From assembly GCA_028290685.1 (NCBI GenBank), contig JAQGJI010000004.1:1-15984 (forward strand): 15,984 bases of DNA, written 5' to 3'. Positions within the stretch are counted from its first letter, which is position 1. Each line of letters begins with the position of its first letter. Shown here one piece after another: positions 8,633 to 14,930 of this stretch. Under the pieces are notes generated by a model. It made no database searches. It saw nothing but the letters and a program-made list of their open reading frames with translations, and was not told the DNA's origin. The translations under genes and the position numbers were made by a program. Source of the stretch: Devosia sp. GTDB taxonomy: Bacteria > Pseudomonadota > Alphaproteobacteria > Rhizobiales > Devosiaceae.

Positions 8633-10216
8633 ATGGGCAAGACGGTCAAGGTCGGGCGGGCGCTGCTTTCAGTATTCGACAAGTCCGGCATGGTTGATTT
8701 TGCCCAGGGGCTTTCCGGCCTGGGGGTGGAACTGGTTTCGACCGGCGGCACGCACAAGCTGATTCGCGAGGCAGGTCTGCCCGTGCGCGAGATTGCTGAA
8801 CTGACGGGTTTTCCCGAGATGATGGATGGCCGGGTCAAGACGCTCCATCCGGTGGTGCATGGCGGCCTCCTGGCGGTGCGCGACAAGGCTGCCCACATGG
8901 CGTCGATGGATGAGCATGGCATCGGCGCCATCGATCTGGTTGCGGTCAATCTTTATCCCTTCGAGCAGACCGTCGCCTCCGGCGCCAGCTATGACGATAT
9001 CATCGAAAACATCGATATTGGCGGACCGGCCATGATCCGGTCTGCCGCCAAGAATCATGCCTATGTGACAGTGGTGGTTGACCCGGCCGACTACCCGGCG
9101 ATTCTCGAGGCCATCAAATCTGGCGGCATCCCCTTCGAGCTGCGCCAGAAGCTGGCGGCCAAGGCTTATGCCCGCACGGCCGCCTATGACAGCGCGATTT
9201 CGTCCTGGTTCGCCCGGGAAATCGACTTTGCCGATGTGAGCTATCGCAGTTTTGCCGGCACGCTGAGCGAAGTCATGCGTTATGGCGAGAACCCCCACCA
9301 ATGGGCCGCATTCTACAAGACCGGCGAAGACCGTCCCGGCGTGGCGACCGCAACGCAGGTGCAGGGCAAGACGCTGAGCTACAACAACATCAACGATACA
9401 GACGCCGCGTTTGAGCTGGTCAGCGAGTTTGACCCCGCCCAAAGTGCTGCAGTCGCCATCATCAAGCACGCCAATCCGTGCGGCGTTGCCGTGGCAGCCG
9501 ATCTCAAGACTGCTTACCTGCGCGCTCTGCGCACCGACCCAGTCTCGGCCTTTGGCGGCATTGTTGCCACCAATCGCGAGATCGATGCCGAGACCGCCGC
9601 CGAGATCGTCAAGGTCTTCACCGAGGTGATCGTCGCCCCTTCGGCCACCCAGGAAGCTCAGGAGATCATCGCGGCCAAGAAGAATCTGCGCCTGCTGCTG
9701 ACCGGCGGTCTTGCCGATGCCAAGGCCGAAGGGCTGCTGGTCAAATCCGTTGCCGGTGGCCTGCTCGTGCAAGGCCGGGACAACCGCAATGTCGATGATT
9801 GCGAACTCAAGGTCGTGACCAGGCGCCAGCCCACCGAACAGGAGCTGACAGACCTGAAACTGGCTGCCAAGGTGGCCAAGCATGTGAAATCCAATGCCAT
9901 CATCTACGTCAAGGACGGAGCGACCGCCGGCATCGGCGCCGGGCAGATGAGCCGGGTGGATTCGGCGCGCGTCGCGCACCGCAAGTCCATCGACGCAGCG
10001 GGGGCTGCGGGTCTCACCGAGGCGCTGACGCAAGGCTCGGTCGTGGCGTCGGACGCGTTCTTTCCCTTTGCCGATGGGCTCGAGGCGCTGGTTGCCGCGG
10101 GAGCGACGGCCGTGATCCAGCCCGGGGGCTCGATGCGGGACGATGAGGTCATTGCCGCCGCCGACGCTGCGGGTATTGCCATGGTGATGACGGGCATGCG
10201 CCACTTCCGGCACTGA
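8633..10216 (+). CDS. purH: Bifunctional AICAR formyltransferase / IMP cyclohydrolase
   Basis: Catalyses the last two steps of de novo purine synthesis, AICAR to FAICAR (using 10-formyl-THF) and FAICAR to IMP, in the cytoplasm. The 527-residue length is standard. The N-terminal cyclohydrolase domain (about 1-200) begins ALLSVFDKSG and has STGGT (36-40) and DGRVKTLHPVVHGGLL (65-80). The C-terminal transformylase domain has RYGENPHQ, the catalytic Lys278-His279 in IIKHANPCGVA, AFGGIVATNREID, and ends MRHFRH as is usual. The ATG at 8633 follows GCGGGAAACCAG, a mediocre ribosome-binding site, but the N terminus aligns with the family. No purine riboswitch is visible in the 60-base gap before it, so it may be read from upstream. 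Downstream 104-base gap to leuC. Confidence 0.98.
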   Translation: MGKTVKVGRALLSVFDKSGMVDFAQGLSGLGVELVSTGGTHKLIREAGLPVREIAELTGFPEMMDGRVKTLHPVVHGGLLAVRDKAAHMASMDEHGIGAIDLVAVNLYPFEQTVASGASYDDIIENIDIGGPAMIRSAAKNHAYVTVVVDPADYPAILEAIKSGGIPFELRQKLAAKAYARTAAYDSAISSWFAREIDFADVSYRSFAGTLSEVMRYGENPHQWAAFYKTGEDRPGVATATQVQGKTLSYNNINDTDAAFELVSEFDPAQSAAVAIIKHANPCGVAVAADLKTAYLRALRTDPVSAFGGIVATNREIDAETAAEIVKVFTEVIVAPSATQEAQEIIAAKKNLRLLLTGGLADAKAEGLLVKSVAGGLLVQGRDNRNVDDCELKVVTRRQPTEQELTDLKLAAKVAKHVKSNAIIYVKDGATAGIGAGQMSRVDSARVAHRKSIDAAGAAGLTEALTQGSVVASDAFFPFADGLEALVAAGATAVIQPGGSMRDDEVIAAADAAGIAMVMTGMRHFRH

Positions 10217-10259
10217 TCCGCAAACACCCGCAATGGCGTACCCGTGAGTACGGTTATGC

Positions 10260-10289
10260 TTGACCCGATCGTCCTTTGCGGCTTAGAAC
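10260..10289 (+). promoter_or_regulatory. Candidate sigma70-type promoter for leuC
   Basis: TTGACC (10260-10265, 5/6 to -35) and TAGAAC (10284-10289, 4/6 to -10) are 18 bases apart in the purH-leuC gap. It would give a short leader before leuC. No leader peptide rich in leucine codons was found, so classical attenuation is not evident. Confidence 0.4.
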
Positions 10290-10320
10290 CGGTTCAAACT
10301 CCCTCTGCCGGAAGATAGCC

Positions 10321-11727
10321 ATGACCAAGGCCCGCACGCTCTACGACAAGATCTGGGACGACCATCTGGTCCAGAACAACGAAGACGGCACATCGCTCCT
10401 TTATATTGACCGGCACCTGGTTCACGAGGTTACCAGCCCCCAGGCATTCGAAGGCCTGCGCCTGAACAACCGCAAGGTGCGCCACCCCGAGCGCACCCTG
10501 GCCGTTGTCGATCACAACGTGCCCACGACCGACCGGTCGCTGCCCAATCCGGACCCGGAAAGCGCCATCCAGATCGCGGCTCTGGCCGAGAATACCAAGG
10601 ATTTTGGCGTCGAATATTTCGATCCCTTCGACAAGCGTCAGGGCATCGTGCACATCGTTGGCCCTGAACAGGGTTTCACCCTGCCCGGAATGACCATTGT
10701 CTGCGGCGACAGCCATACCTCGACCCATGGTGCCTTTGGCGCCCTGGCGCACGGCATCGGCACCTCCGAGGTGGAACACGTGCTGGCGACGCAGACCCTG
10801 ATCCAGCAAAAAGCCAAGAACATGCTGGTGCGCGTCGATGGCAAGCTGCCCCCGCACGTCACCGCCAAGGACATCATCCTGGCCATCATCGGCGAGATCG
10901 GCACGGCCGGTGGCAATGGCCATGTGATCGAGTTTGCCGGCGAAGCCATCCGCGAGCTTTCCATGGAAGGCCGCATGACGGTTTGCAACATGACCATCGA
11001 GGGCGGCGCCCGCGCCGGCCTGATCGCGCCTGACGAAAAGACCTTTGCCTATGTCAAGGACCGCCCGCGCGCGCCCAAGGGCGAAGCATTCGACATGGCG
11101 CTCGATTACTGGAAGACGCTCTATTCCGATGAGGGCGCCCATTTCGACAAGGTGGTGGTGCTCGACGCCGCCAAGCTGCCGCCAATCGTGTCCTGGGGCT
11201 CATCGCCTGAGGACGTGATCACGGTGACCGGGGAAGTGCCCAACCCCGACGACATCGCCGATGAAAACAAGCGGGCGTCCAAGTGGCGGGCGCTGGACTA
11301 TATGGGGCTCAAGCCCGGGACCAAGATCACCGATATCTCGGTGGAGCGCGTGTTTATCGGCTCGTGCACCAATGGCCGTATCGAGGATCTGCGCGCCGCT
11401 GCGGCCGTGATCGGTGACCGCAAGGTCGCCCAAGGGGTCAATGCCATGGTCGTGCCGGGCTCGGGCCTGGTCAAGGATCAGGCGGAAGCCGAGGGTCTGG
11501 ACAAGATCTTCCTCGATGCCGGCTTTGAATGGCGCGAGCCGGGCTGTTCCATGTGCCTTGCCATGAACCCGGACAAGCTCAAGCCGCAGGAGCGCTGCGC
11601 CTCGACGTCCAACCGCAATTTCGAGGGCCGCCAGGGCTTCAAGGGCCGCACGCATCTGGTTTCTCCCGCCATGGCTGCCGCTGCCGCCATTGCCGGGCAT
11701 TTTGTCGACATCCGCGAGTGGCAGTGA
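10321..11727 (+). CDS. leuC: 3-isopropylmalate dehydratase large subunit
   Basis: With LeuD isomerises 2-isopropylmalate to 3-isopropylmalate in leucine biosynthesis; an aconitase-superfamily [4Fe-4S] enzyme. The 468-residue product starts MTKARTLYDKIWDDH, the usual LeuC beginning. It contains GDSHTSTHGAFGALAHGIGT (129-148), SEVEHVLATQ, and the three cluster cysteines Cys349 (IGSCTNGRIEDL), Cys409 and Cys412 (GCSMCLAMN). The ATG at 10321 is preceded by GGAAGA with five bases spacing; the frame is open 45 bases further upstream, but this start fits family and ribosome-binding site. leuD is not adjacent, which is usual in this order. Its stop overlaps the next gene (GTGA), implying coupled translation. 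Note a second aconitase-superfamily gene (acnA) about 9 kb away. Confidence 0.98.
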   Translation: MTKARTLYDKIWDDHLVQNNEDGTSLLYIDRHLVHEVTSPQAFEGLRLNNRKVRHPERTLAVVDHNVPTTDRSLPNPDPESAIQIAALAENTKDFGVEYFDPFDKRQGIVHIVGPEQGFTLPGMTIVCGDSHTSTHGAFGALAHGIGTSEVEHVLATQTLIQQKAKNMLVRVDGKLPPHVTAKDIILAIIGEIGTAGGNGHVIEFAGEAIRELSMEGRMTVCNMTIEGGARAGLIAPDEKTFAYVKDRPRAPKGEAFDMALDYWKTLYSDEGAHFDKVVVLDAAKLPPIVSWGSSPEDVITVTGEVPNPDDIADENKRASKWRALDYMGLKPGTKITDISVERVFIGSCTNGRIEDLRAAAAVIGDRKVAQGVNAMVVPGSGLVKDQAEAEGLDKIFLDAGFEWREPGCSMCLAMNPDKLKPQERCASTSNRNFEGRQGFKGRTHLVSPAMAAAAAIAGHFVDIREWQ

Positions 11728-12146
11728 GCCAAGCCGACTGGGGGGCGCGATTTGCGCCCACCCTCGACGATATCGAAATGCTGGCCACCGCGGCACTACA
11801 GGATCTGCCGGAGCCGTTCAGGTCGCTAGCGGCCGATGTAACCTGCTCGGTGGCAGAGTTTGCCGAAGACGATGTGCTCGAAGGTTTCGGCATGGAAAGC
11901 CCATTCGAGCTGATGGGCCTGTTTTCCGGGATCGGCCTCACCGAAGACGGCGCCGTGCCCCAGACGGGCCAGTTGCCGAACACGGTGTTTCTGTATCGCC
12001 GGGCCATTCTCGACTACTGGGCCGAAAATGACGACAATACGCTGGGCGAAGTGGTTACCCACGTCCTGATCCACGAACTGGGCCACCATTTCGGCTTCTC
12101 TGATGACGACATGGAAGCAATCGAGGCAGCAGCAGAACGCGACTAA
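11724..12146 (+). CDS. Small zincin-like metallopeptidase family protein
   Basis: The 140-residue product carries the zinc-protease motif HELGHHFGFSDDD near the C terminus (about 119-131), i.e. HExxHxxGxxD, in which the third ligand is an Asp. This matches the small bacterial 'metallopeptidase family' (zincin-like, formerly DUF1025). The N-terminal half is acidic, with predicted helices and strands and no signal peptide or membrane segment, so it is probably cytoplasmic. Substrate is unknown for the family. It starts with GTG overlapping the leuC stop by four bases, so it is almost certainly co-translated with leuC. The open frame continues upstream inside leuC, but only the 11724 start makes sense. 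Whether it acts in leucine metabolism or is simply carried along is unknown. Confidence 0.85.
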   Translation: MSQADWGARFAPTLDDIEMLATAALQDLPEPFRSLAADVTCSVAEFAEDDVLEGFGMESPFELMGLFSGIGLTEDGAVPQTGQLPNTVFLYRRAILDYWAENDDNTLGEVVTHVLIHELGHHFGFSDDDMEAIEAAAERD

Positions 12147-12157
12147 CGCTGGGCTTT

Positions 12158-12248
12158 GGGATCGCATCCCTCGCCACCCGGGCTGTCCGGGCGGCTCATG
12201 GGACGCATCGTCACCGCTGGATACCCGGACAGGCCGGGCCGTGACGAT
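12158..12248. repeat. REP-like palindromic doublet in a convergent intergenic gap
   Basis: Two 15-base arms, 12177-12191 (CCCGGGCTGTCCGGG) and 12224-12238 (CCCGGACAGGCCGGG), form an inverted pair with 14 of 15 positions complementary. Each arm is also its own small hairpin (CCCGG/CCGGG stem). A second inverted pair, ATCGTCAC (12207-12214) and GTGACGAT (12241-12248), interlocks with it, and a GGGAT-CGC-ATCCC hairpin sits at 12158-12170. The second unit, reading TGGATACCCGG to CCGTGACG, resembles the extragenic palindromes widespread in alphaproteobacterial genomes. It lies between two convergent genes, where such elements are typical. It may also help end transcription in both directions, although there is no T-run. 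Confidence 0.6.
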
Positions 12249-12266
12249 ATCAAGCGTTCGGTGGAA

Positions 12267-12671
12267 CTAGGTCGGATCGGGCGCAGCGCGGTCGTCCTTG
12301 CTGGGCGATTGGATGGATATATTGGCAGGCTGGCGGGCTGCATCGCTGGTTTGCTCTTGGCTGCTGCCTTCGCGTGGCACGAAGTGAAAATCATTGCTGA
12401 GCGTGCCGGGTTCATCATCATTGACCATGATCGCCAGGCCATTCTTTTCGAGTTGTTCGAACCACTCGTCCCACCCTGACAATGCCCAGCCACCGGTGAG
12501 CGATGTGTCCGGGCCTTCGTTGCGCTCGGCGTTCAAGGCGTGCTGCCCAAAGGTGATCTGCAACAACACCCTGTCCTCATGCACATCTGGGGTGTCGAGC
12601 AACATTGGATTGCCGCCGCGCGCAATGGCCCATTGGCGGATTTCTTCGTGCGATGTCATAATTCTGGCCAT
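12267..12671 (-). CDS. Conserved-looking hypothetical protein, 134 residues
   Basis: I do not recognise a named family. The protein starts MARIMTSHEEIRQWAIARGG, has FGQHALNAERNEGPDTSLTG in the middle, a Trp-rich segment GWALSGWDEWFEQLEKNGLA (61-80), and a polar, probably disordered tail after residue 100. It is soluble, with no signal peptide. The 'HEEIRxWAxARGGxP ... WDEWFEQLEKNGLA' layout resembles a group of small bacterial proteins often mislabelled as 1,4-alpha-glucan branching enzyme (HDxIRxWxExRGGxP ... WDEFFxxFExNxLAF), but that is from memory. ATG at 12671 chosen because AGGAG (minus strand, 12682-12678) lies six bases before it; a TTG five codons upstream lacks such a site. Divergent from rimM, convergent with the zincin gene. 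Coding is likely from clean start signal and composition. Confidence 0.72.
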   Translation of the reverse strand: MARIMTSHEEIRQWAIARGGNPMLLDTPDVHEDRVLLQITFGQHALNAERNEGPDTSLTGGWALSGWDEWFEQLEKNGLAIMVNDDEPGTLSNDFHFVPREGSSQEQTSDAARQPANISIQSPSKDDRAAPDPT

Positions 12672-12791
12672 GGCGTGCTCCTGCAATGAACTGGGCGGAC
12701 AATCCCGGCGCTGGCCGATCAGTTCCCTTCCGGATCAATTCCCAAGCCACGCGCTGCCTGCTAAGGAGCACCCTCAAGAGCCGGAGCCAGC

Positions 12792-13331
12792 ATGACGACA
12801 GACAATCACAATCTCATTCTCCTGGGCACCATCGGCGCTGCCCATGGCATCAAGGGCCAGGTGCGGATCGCCACCCATACCCAGGATCCCCTGGCAATCG
12901 CCTCCTATGGCGCCCTTGCAACCGACCGGCCTGGTTTGCTGGTTACGCTCAGCAAGGTGCGACTGCATAAAAATGTTGTCGTCGCTCACATAAAAGGCGT
13001 TACCGACCGCACCGCGGCCGAACAGCTCAATGGTGTCAATCTTTACGTGGAGCGCAGCAAATTGCCCGAACCCGAGGATGAAGACGATTTCTATCATGCC
13101 GACCTGATCGGACTCGAGGCCAGGCTCGACAACGGTGTGGTCATTGGCACCGTATCGGCCATCCTCAATTTCGGTGCCGGAGATCTGGTTGAAGTGCAGG
13201 ACCCGCAAAGCGGCGATACCTATCTTTACCCCTTCACCAAGGCCGTGGTGCCCACGATCGACATGGGCGAAAGATATCTGATCATTGTGGTGCCGCTCGA
13301 TGCTCCCGAGGGGGAGGAAGAGCCCGATTGA
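12792..13331 (+). CDS. rimM: Ribosome maturation factor RimM
   Basis: Binds ribosomal protein S19 in the 30S head and promotes late 16S rRNA processing and assembly. The 179-residue product has the N-terminal beta-barrel domain with LGTIGAAHGIKGQVRI (11-26) and a C-terminal PRC-barrel (about 96-170) with DFYHADLIGLEA, FGAGDLVEVQ and YPFTKAVVPTID. The C terminus is acidic (EGEEEPD). CGGAG stands five bases before the ATG; another AAGGAG at 12763-12768 is too far upstream to serve it. Its stop overlaps the trmD start (TTGA). Normally rpsP lies immediately upstream of rimM; here that place is taken by an unrelated minus-strand gene. Confidence 0.96.
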   Translation: MTTDNHNLILLGTIGAAHGIKGQVRIATHTQDPLAIASYGALATDRPGLLVTLSKVRLHKNVVVAHIKGVTDRTAAEQLNGVNLYVERSKLPEPEDEDDFYHADLIGLEARLDNGVVIGTVSAILNFGAGDLVEVQDPQSGDTYLYPFTKAVVPTIDMGERYLIIVVPLDAPEGEEEPD

Positions 13332-14020
13332 GCTTCAACGCTTCGGTTATCACGCTGTTTCCCGAGCTGTTTCCGGGCCCCCTTGGTGCCTCGGTCCTGG
13401 GCCGTGGCATGACGGACGGGCTTTGGTCGCTTAACGCCATTGGCTTGCGGGACTTCACCACCGACCGGCACCGGACAGTGGACGATACACCTTCTGGAGG
13501 TGGCGCCGGGATGGTCCTCAAGCCCGATATCCTGGCCCGGGCCATCGACATGGTGTCTCCCCCGCACGACGAGCGGCCGCGCCTGCTGATGTCGCCCCGC
13601 GGCAAGCCGCTGACCCAGCAATGGGCCCGCCAGCTGGCCCTGGGCCCCGGCGCTGTCATCGTGTGCGGGCGTTTCGAGGGCATCGACCAGCGCGTCATCG
13701 ATGCGCGCGGGCTCGAGGAAATGTCGATAGGGGACTATGTGCTGGCGGGGGGTGAGGTGGCGGCCATGGTGTTGCTCGAGGCAGTCGTGCGCCTCATTCC
13801 GGGGGTTCTGGGTGGTCAGGACAGCCATGCCGATGAAAGCTTTGAAAACGGCCTGCTGGAATATCCGCAATATACCCGCCCGCAAAGCTTTGAAGGGATC
13901 GAAATTCCGGCGGTCCTGACCTCGGGGGACCACGGAAAGATTGCACGCTGGCGCGCCGAGCAAAGCCAGGCCTTGACCGCCATGCGCCGGCCCGACCTGC
14001 TCGCTCCGCGCAAACCGTAA
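13328..14020 (+). CDS. trmD: tRNA (guanine-N1-)-methyltransferase TrmD
   Basis: Makes m1G37 next to the anticodon using S-adenosylmethionine, which prevents +1 frameshifting; an essential SPOUT-class dimer with a trefoil knot. The 230-residue product has SVITLFPELFPGPLG near the start, TVDDTPSGGGAGMV (50-63), CGRFEGIDQRV (113-123), the knot segment MSIGDYVLAGGE (132-143), and LLEYPQYTRP (176-185). It begins with TTG, overlapping the rimM stop by four bases, with GGAGGAAG upstream. The N terminus then aligns with the family start, so TTG is credible. At the place of catalytic Asp169 of E. coli TrmD (EDSF) this protein reads DESF, so the aligned residue is Glu170 with Asp169 just before it. C terminus is short but within alphaproteobacterial range. 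Confidence 0.97.
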   Translation: MSFNASVITLFPELFPGPLGASVLGRGMTDGLWSLNAIGLRDFTTDRHRTVDDTPSGGGAGMVLKPDILARAIDMVSPPHDERPRLLMSPRGKPLTQQWARQLALGPGAVIVCGRFEGIDQRVIDARGLEEMSIGDYVLAGGEVAAMVLLEAVVRLIPGVLGGQDSHADESFENGLLEYPQYTRPQSFEGIEIPAVLTSGDHGKIARWRAEQSQALTAMRRPDLLAPRKP

Positions 14021-14034
14021 AACCCGTCACAGGC

Positions 14035-14063
14035 TGGACTCCTGGGCCATTTTACCCTATAGC
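14035..14063 (+). promoter_or_regulatory. Candidate promoter for rplS
   Basis: TGGACT (14035-14040) and TATAGC (14058-14063) are 17 bases apart, each 4/6 to consensus, starting 15 bases after the trmD stop. The 191-base trmD-rplS gap and this element suggest that rplS can be transcribed separately, with a leader near 140 nt. Confidence 0.35.
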
Positions 14064-14147
14064 CGCGCCACTATCGCGTTTTCGGGCTAATCGGACCCAG
14101 AACGCACCAATAAAAAGACGACCAACCTCCGTTACCAACCAAGACCG

Positions 14148-14181
14148 GGCGCTCGATCCCTTCGGGATTGAACAGGCGCTC
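14148..14181 (+). promoter_or_regulatory. Leader hairpin before rplS
   Basis: GATCCC (14155-14160) pairs with GGGATT (14164-14169, one G-U pair) across a TTC loop. The hairpin is flanked by a direct repeat GGCGCTC at 14148-14154 and 14175-14181, whose GCGC cores could pair to lengthen the stem. It ends 30 bases before the rplS ATG. A role in L19 autoregulation is possible but not shown. Confidence 0.35.
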
Positions 14182-14211
14182 CATTGAAAAGATTCAAGAA
14201 ACGGAATTACC

Positions 14212-14763
14212 ATGAATATCATCGAACAGATCGAGGCCGAACAGGTTTCGGCTCTCGCGGCCAAGCGTGAACTGCCAGACTTTACCCACGGCGACACCGT
14301 CAAGGTATGGGTCAAGATTCGCGAAGGCGAAAAAGAGCGCCTCCAGGCCTATGAAGGCGTAGTGATTGCCATGAATGGTGGCGGCATCACTTCGAGCTTC
14401 ACCGTCCGCAAGATTTCCTATGGCGAAGGCGTCGAGCGCGTATTCCCGCTCTATTCGCCCAACATTGCCTCGGTCGAGGTGCTCAAGCGCGGCAAGGTGC
14501 GCCGTGCCAAGCTCTACTATCTGCGCGATCGTCGCGGCAAATCGGCCCGTATTTTTGAATCGACCAGTTCGCGTACCAAGAAGATCGAAGCCAACGAGCG
14601 CAGCGCCGCCCAGGCTGCCCGTGATGCTCGTGAAGCCGAAAAGGTTGCTGCTGCCGAAGCTTTTGCCGCCGAGCAGGCTGCAAAGGACGCTGAAGCCGCA
14701 GCAGCCGCCCAGGCCGCCGAACAAGCTGCTGCCGCCTCCGCCGAAGCGCCCAAGGCTGAATAA
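14212..14763 (+). CDS. rplS: 50S ribosomal protein L19 with alanine-rich C-terminal extension
   Basis: L19 sits at the 30S-50S interface. The core (about 1-120) is typical: FTHGDTVKVWVKIREGEKER, QAYEGVVIAMNGGGI, TVRKISYGEGVERVFPLYSP and the diagnostic KVRRAKLYYLRDRRGKSARI (95-114). The usual protein is about 115-130 residues. Here a tail runs from about 128 to 183, almost wholly Ala, Glu, Lys and Gln, predicted to be helical or coiled. Similar tails occur on L19 of other Hyphomicrobiales, so it is not a frameshift product; codon pattern stays coding throughout. A GGA-containing site precedes the ATG. It follows rimM-trmD after a 191-base leader and is closed by an intrinsic terminator. Confidence 0.97.
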   Translation: MNIIEQIEAEQVSALAAKRELPDFTHGDTVKVWVKIREGEKERLQAYEGVVIAMNGGGITSSFTVRKISYGEGVERVFPLYSPNIASVEVLKRGKVRRAKLYYLRDRRGKSARIFESTSSRTKKIEANERSAAQAARDAREAEKVAAAEAFAAEQAAKDAEAAAAAQAAEQAAAASAEAPKAE

Positions 14764-14792
14764 GCGTTCAGCCTTATATACTTGAACAATAT

Positions 14793-14823
14793 AGCCCGGC
14801 CCTGAACAGGAGCCGGGCTTTTT
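14793..14823 (+). terminator. Rho-independent terminator after rplS
   Basis: AGCCCGGC (14793-14800) pairs perfectly with GCCGGGCT (14812-14819). The inner CCT/AGG can extend the stem around a GAAC loop, with one bulged A. A T-run covers 14819-14823. It starts 30 bases after the rplS stop and ends the rimM-trmD-rplS transcript. It is the clearest terminator in the window. Confidence 0.93.
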
Positions 14824-14930
14824 GCTGAGCGGTGGATTCACGTGAAACGCTGGCGCCTGGCGCGCAAGTTCCGGCTTTACCGTGCCCCCAACCTTGGCGA
14901 TAAGAAGCATCCATCAGCCAAGAGCCTCAC

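Noticed and set aside
8669..10213. Long minus-strand open frame (514 codons) opposite purH
   Set aside because: It lies wholly antisense to purH, a certain gene. Its product is His/Gly/Arg-rich with no recognisable motif, a usual shadow effect in GC-rich coding DNA.
12763..12768. Strong Shine-Dalgarno AAGGAG 23 bases before the rimM ATG
   Set aside because: No ATG, GTG or TTG lies at a suitable distance after it, and rimM has its own GGAG at five bases, so it is not evidence of an extra gene.
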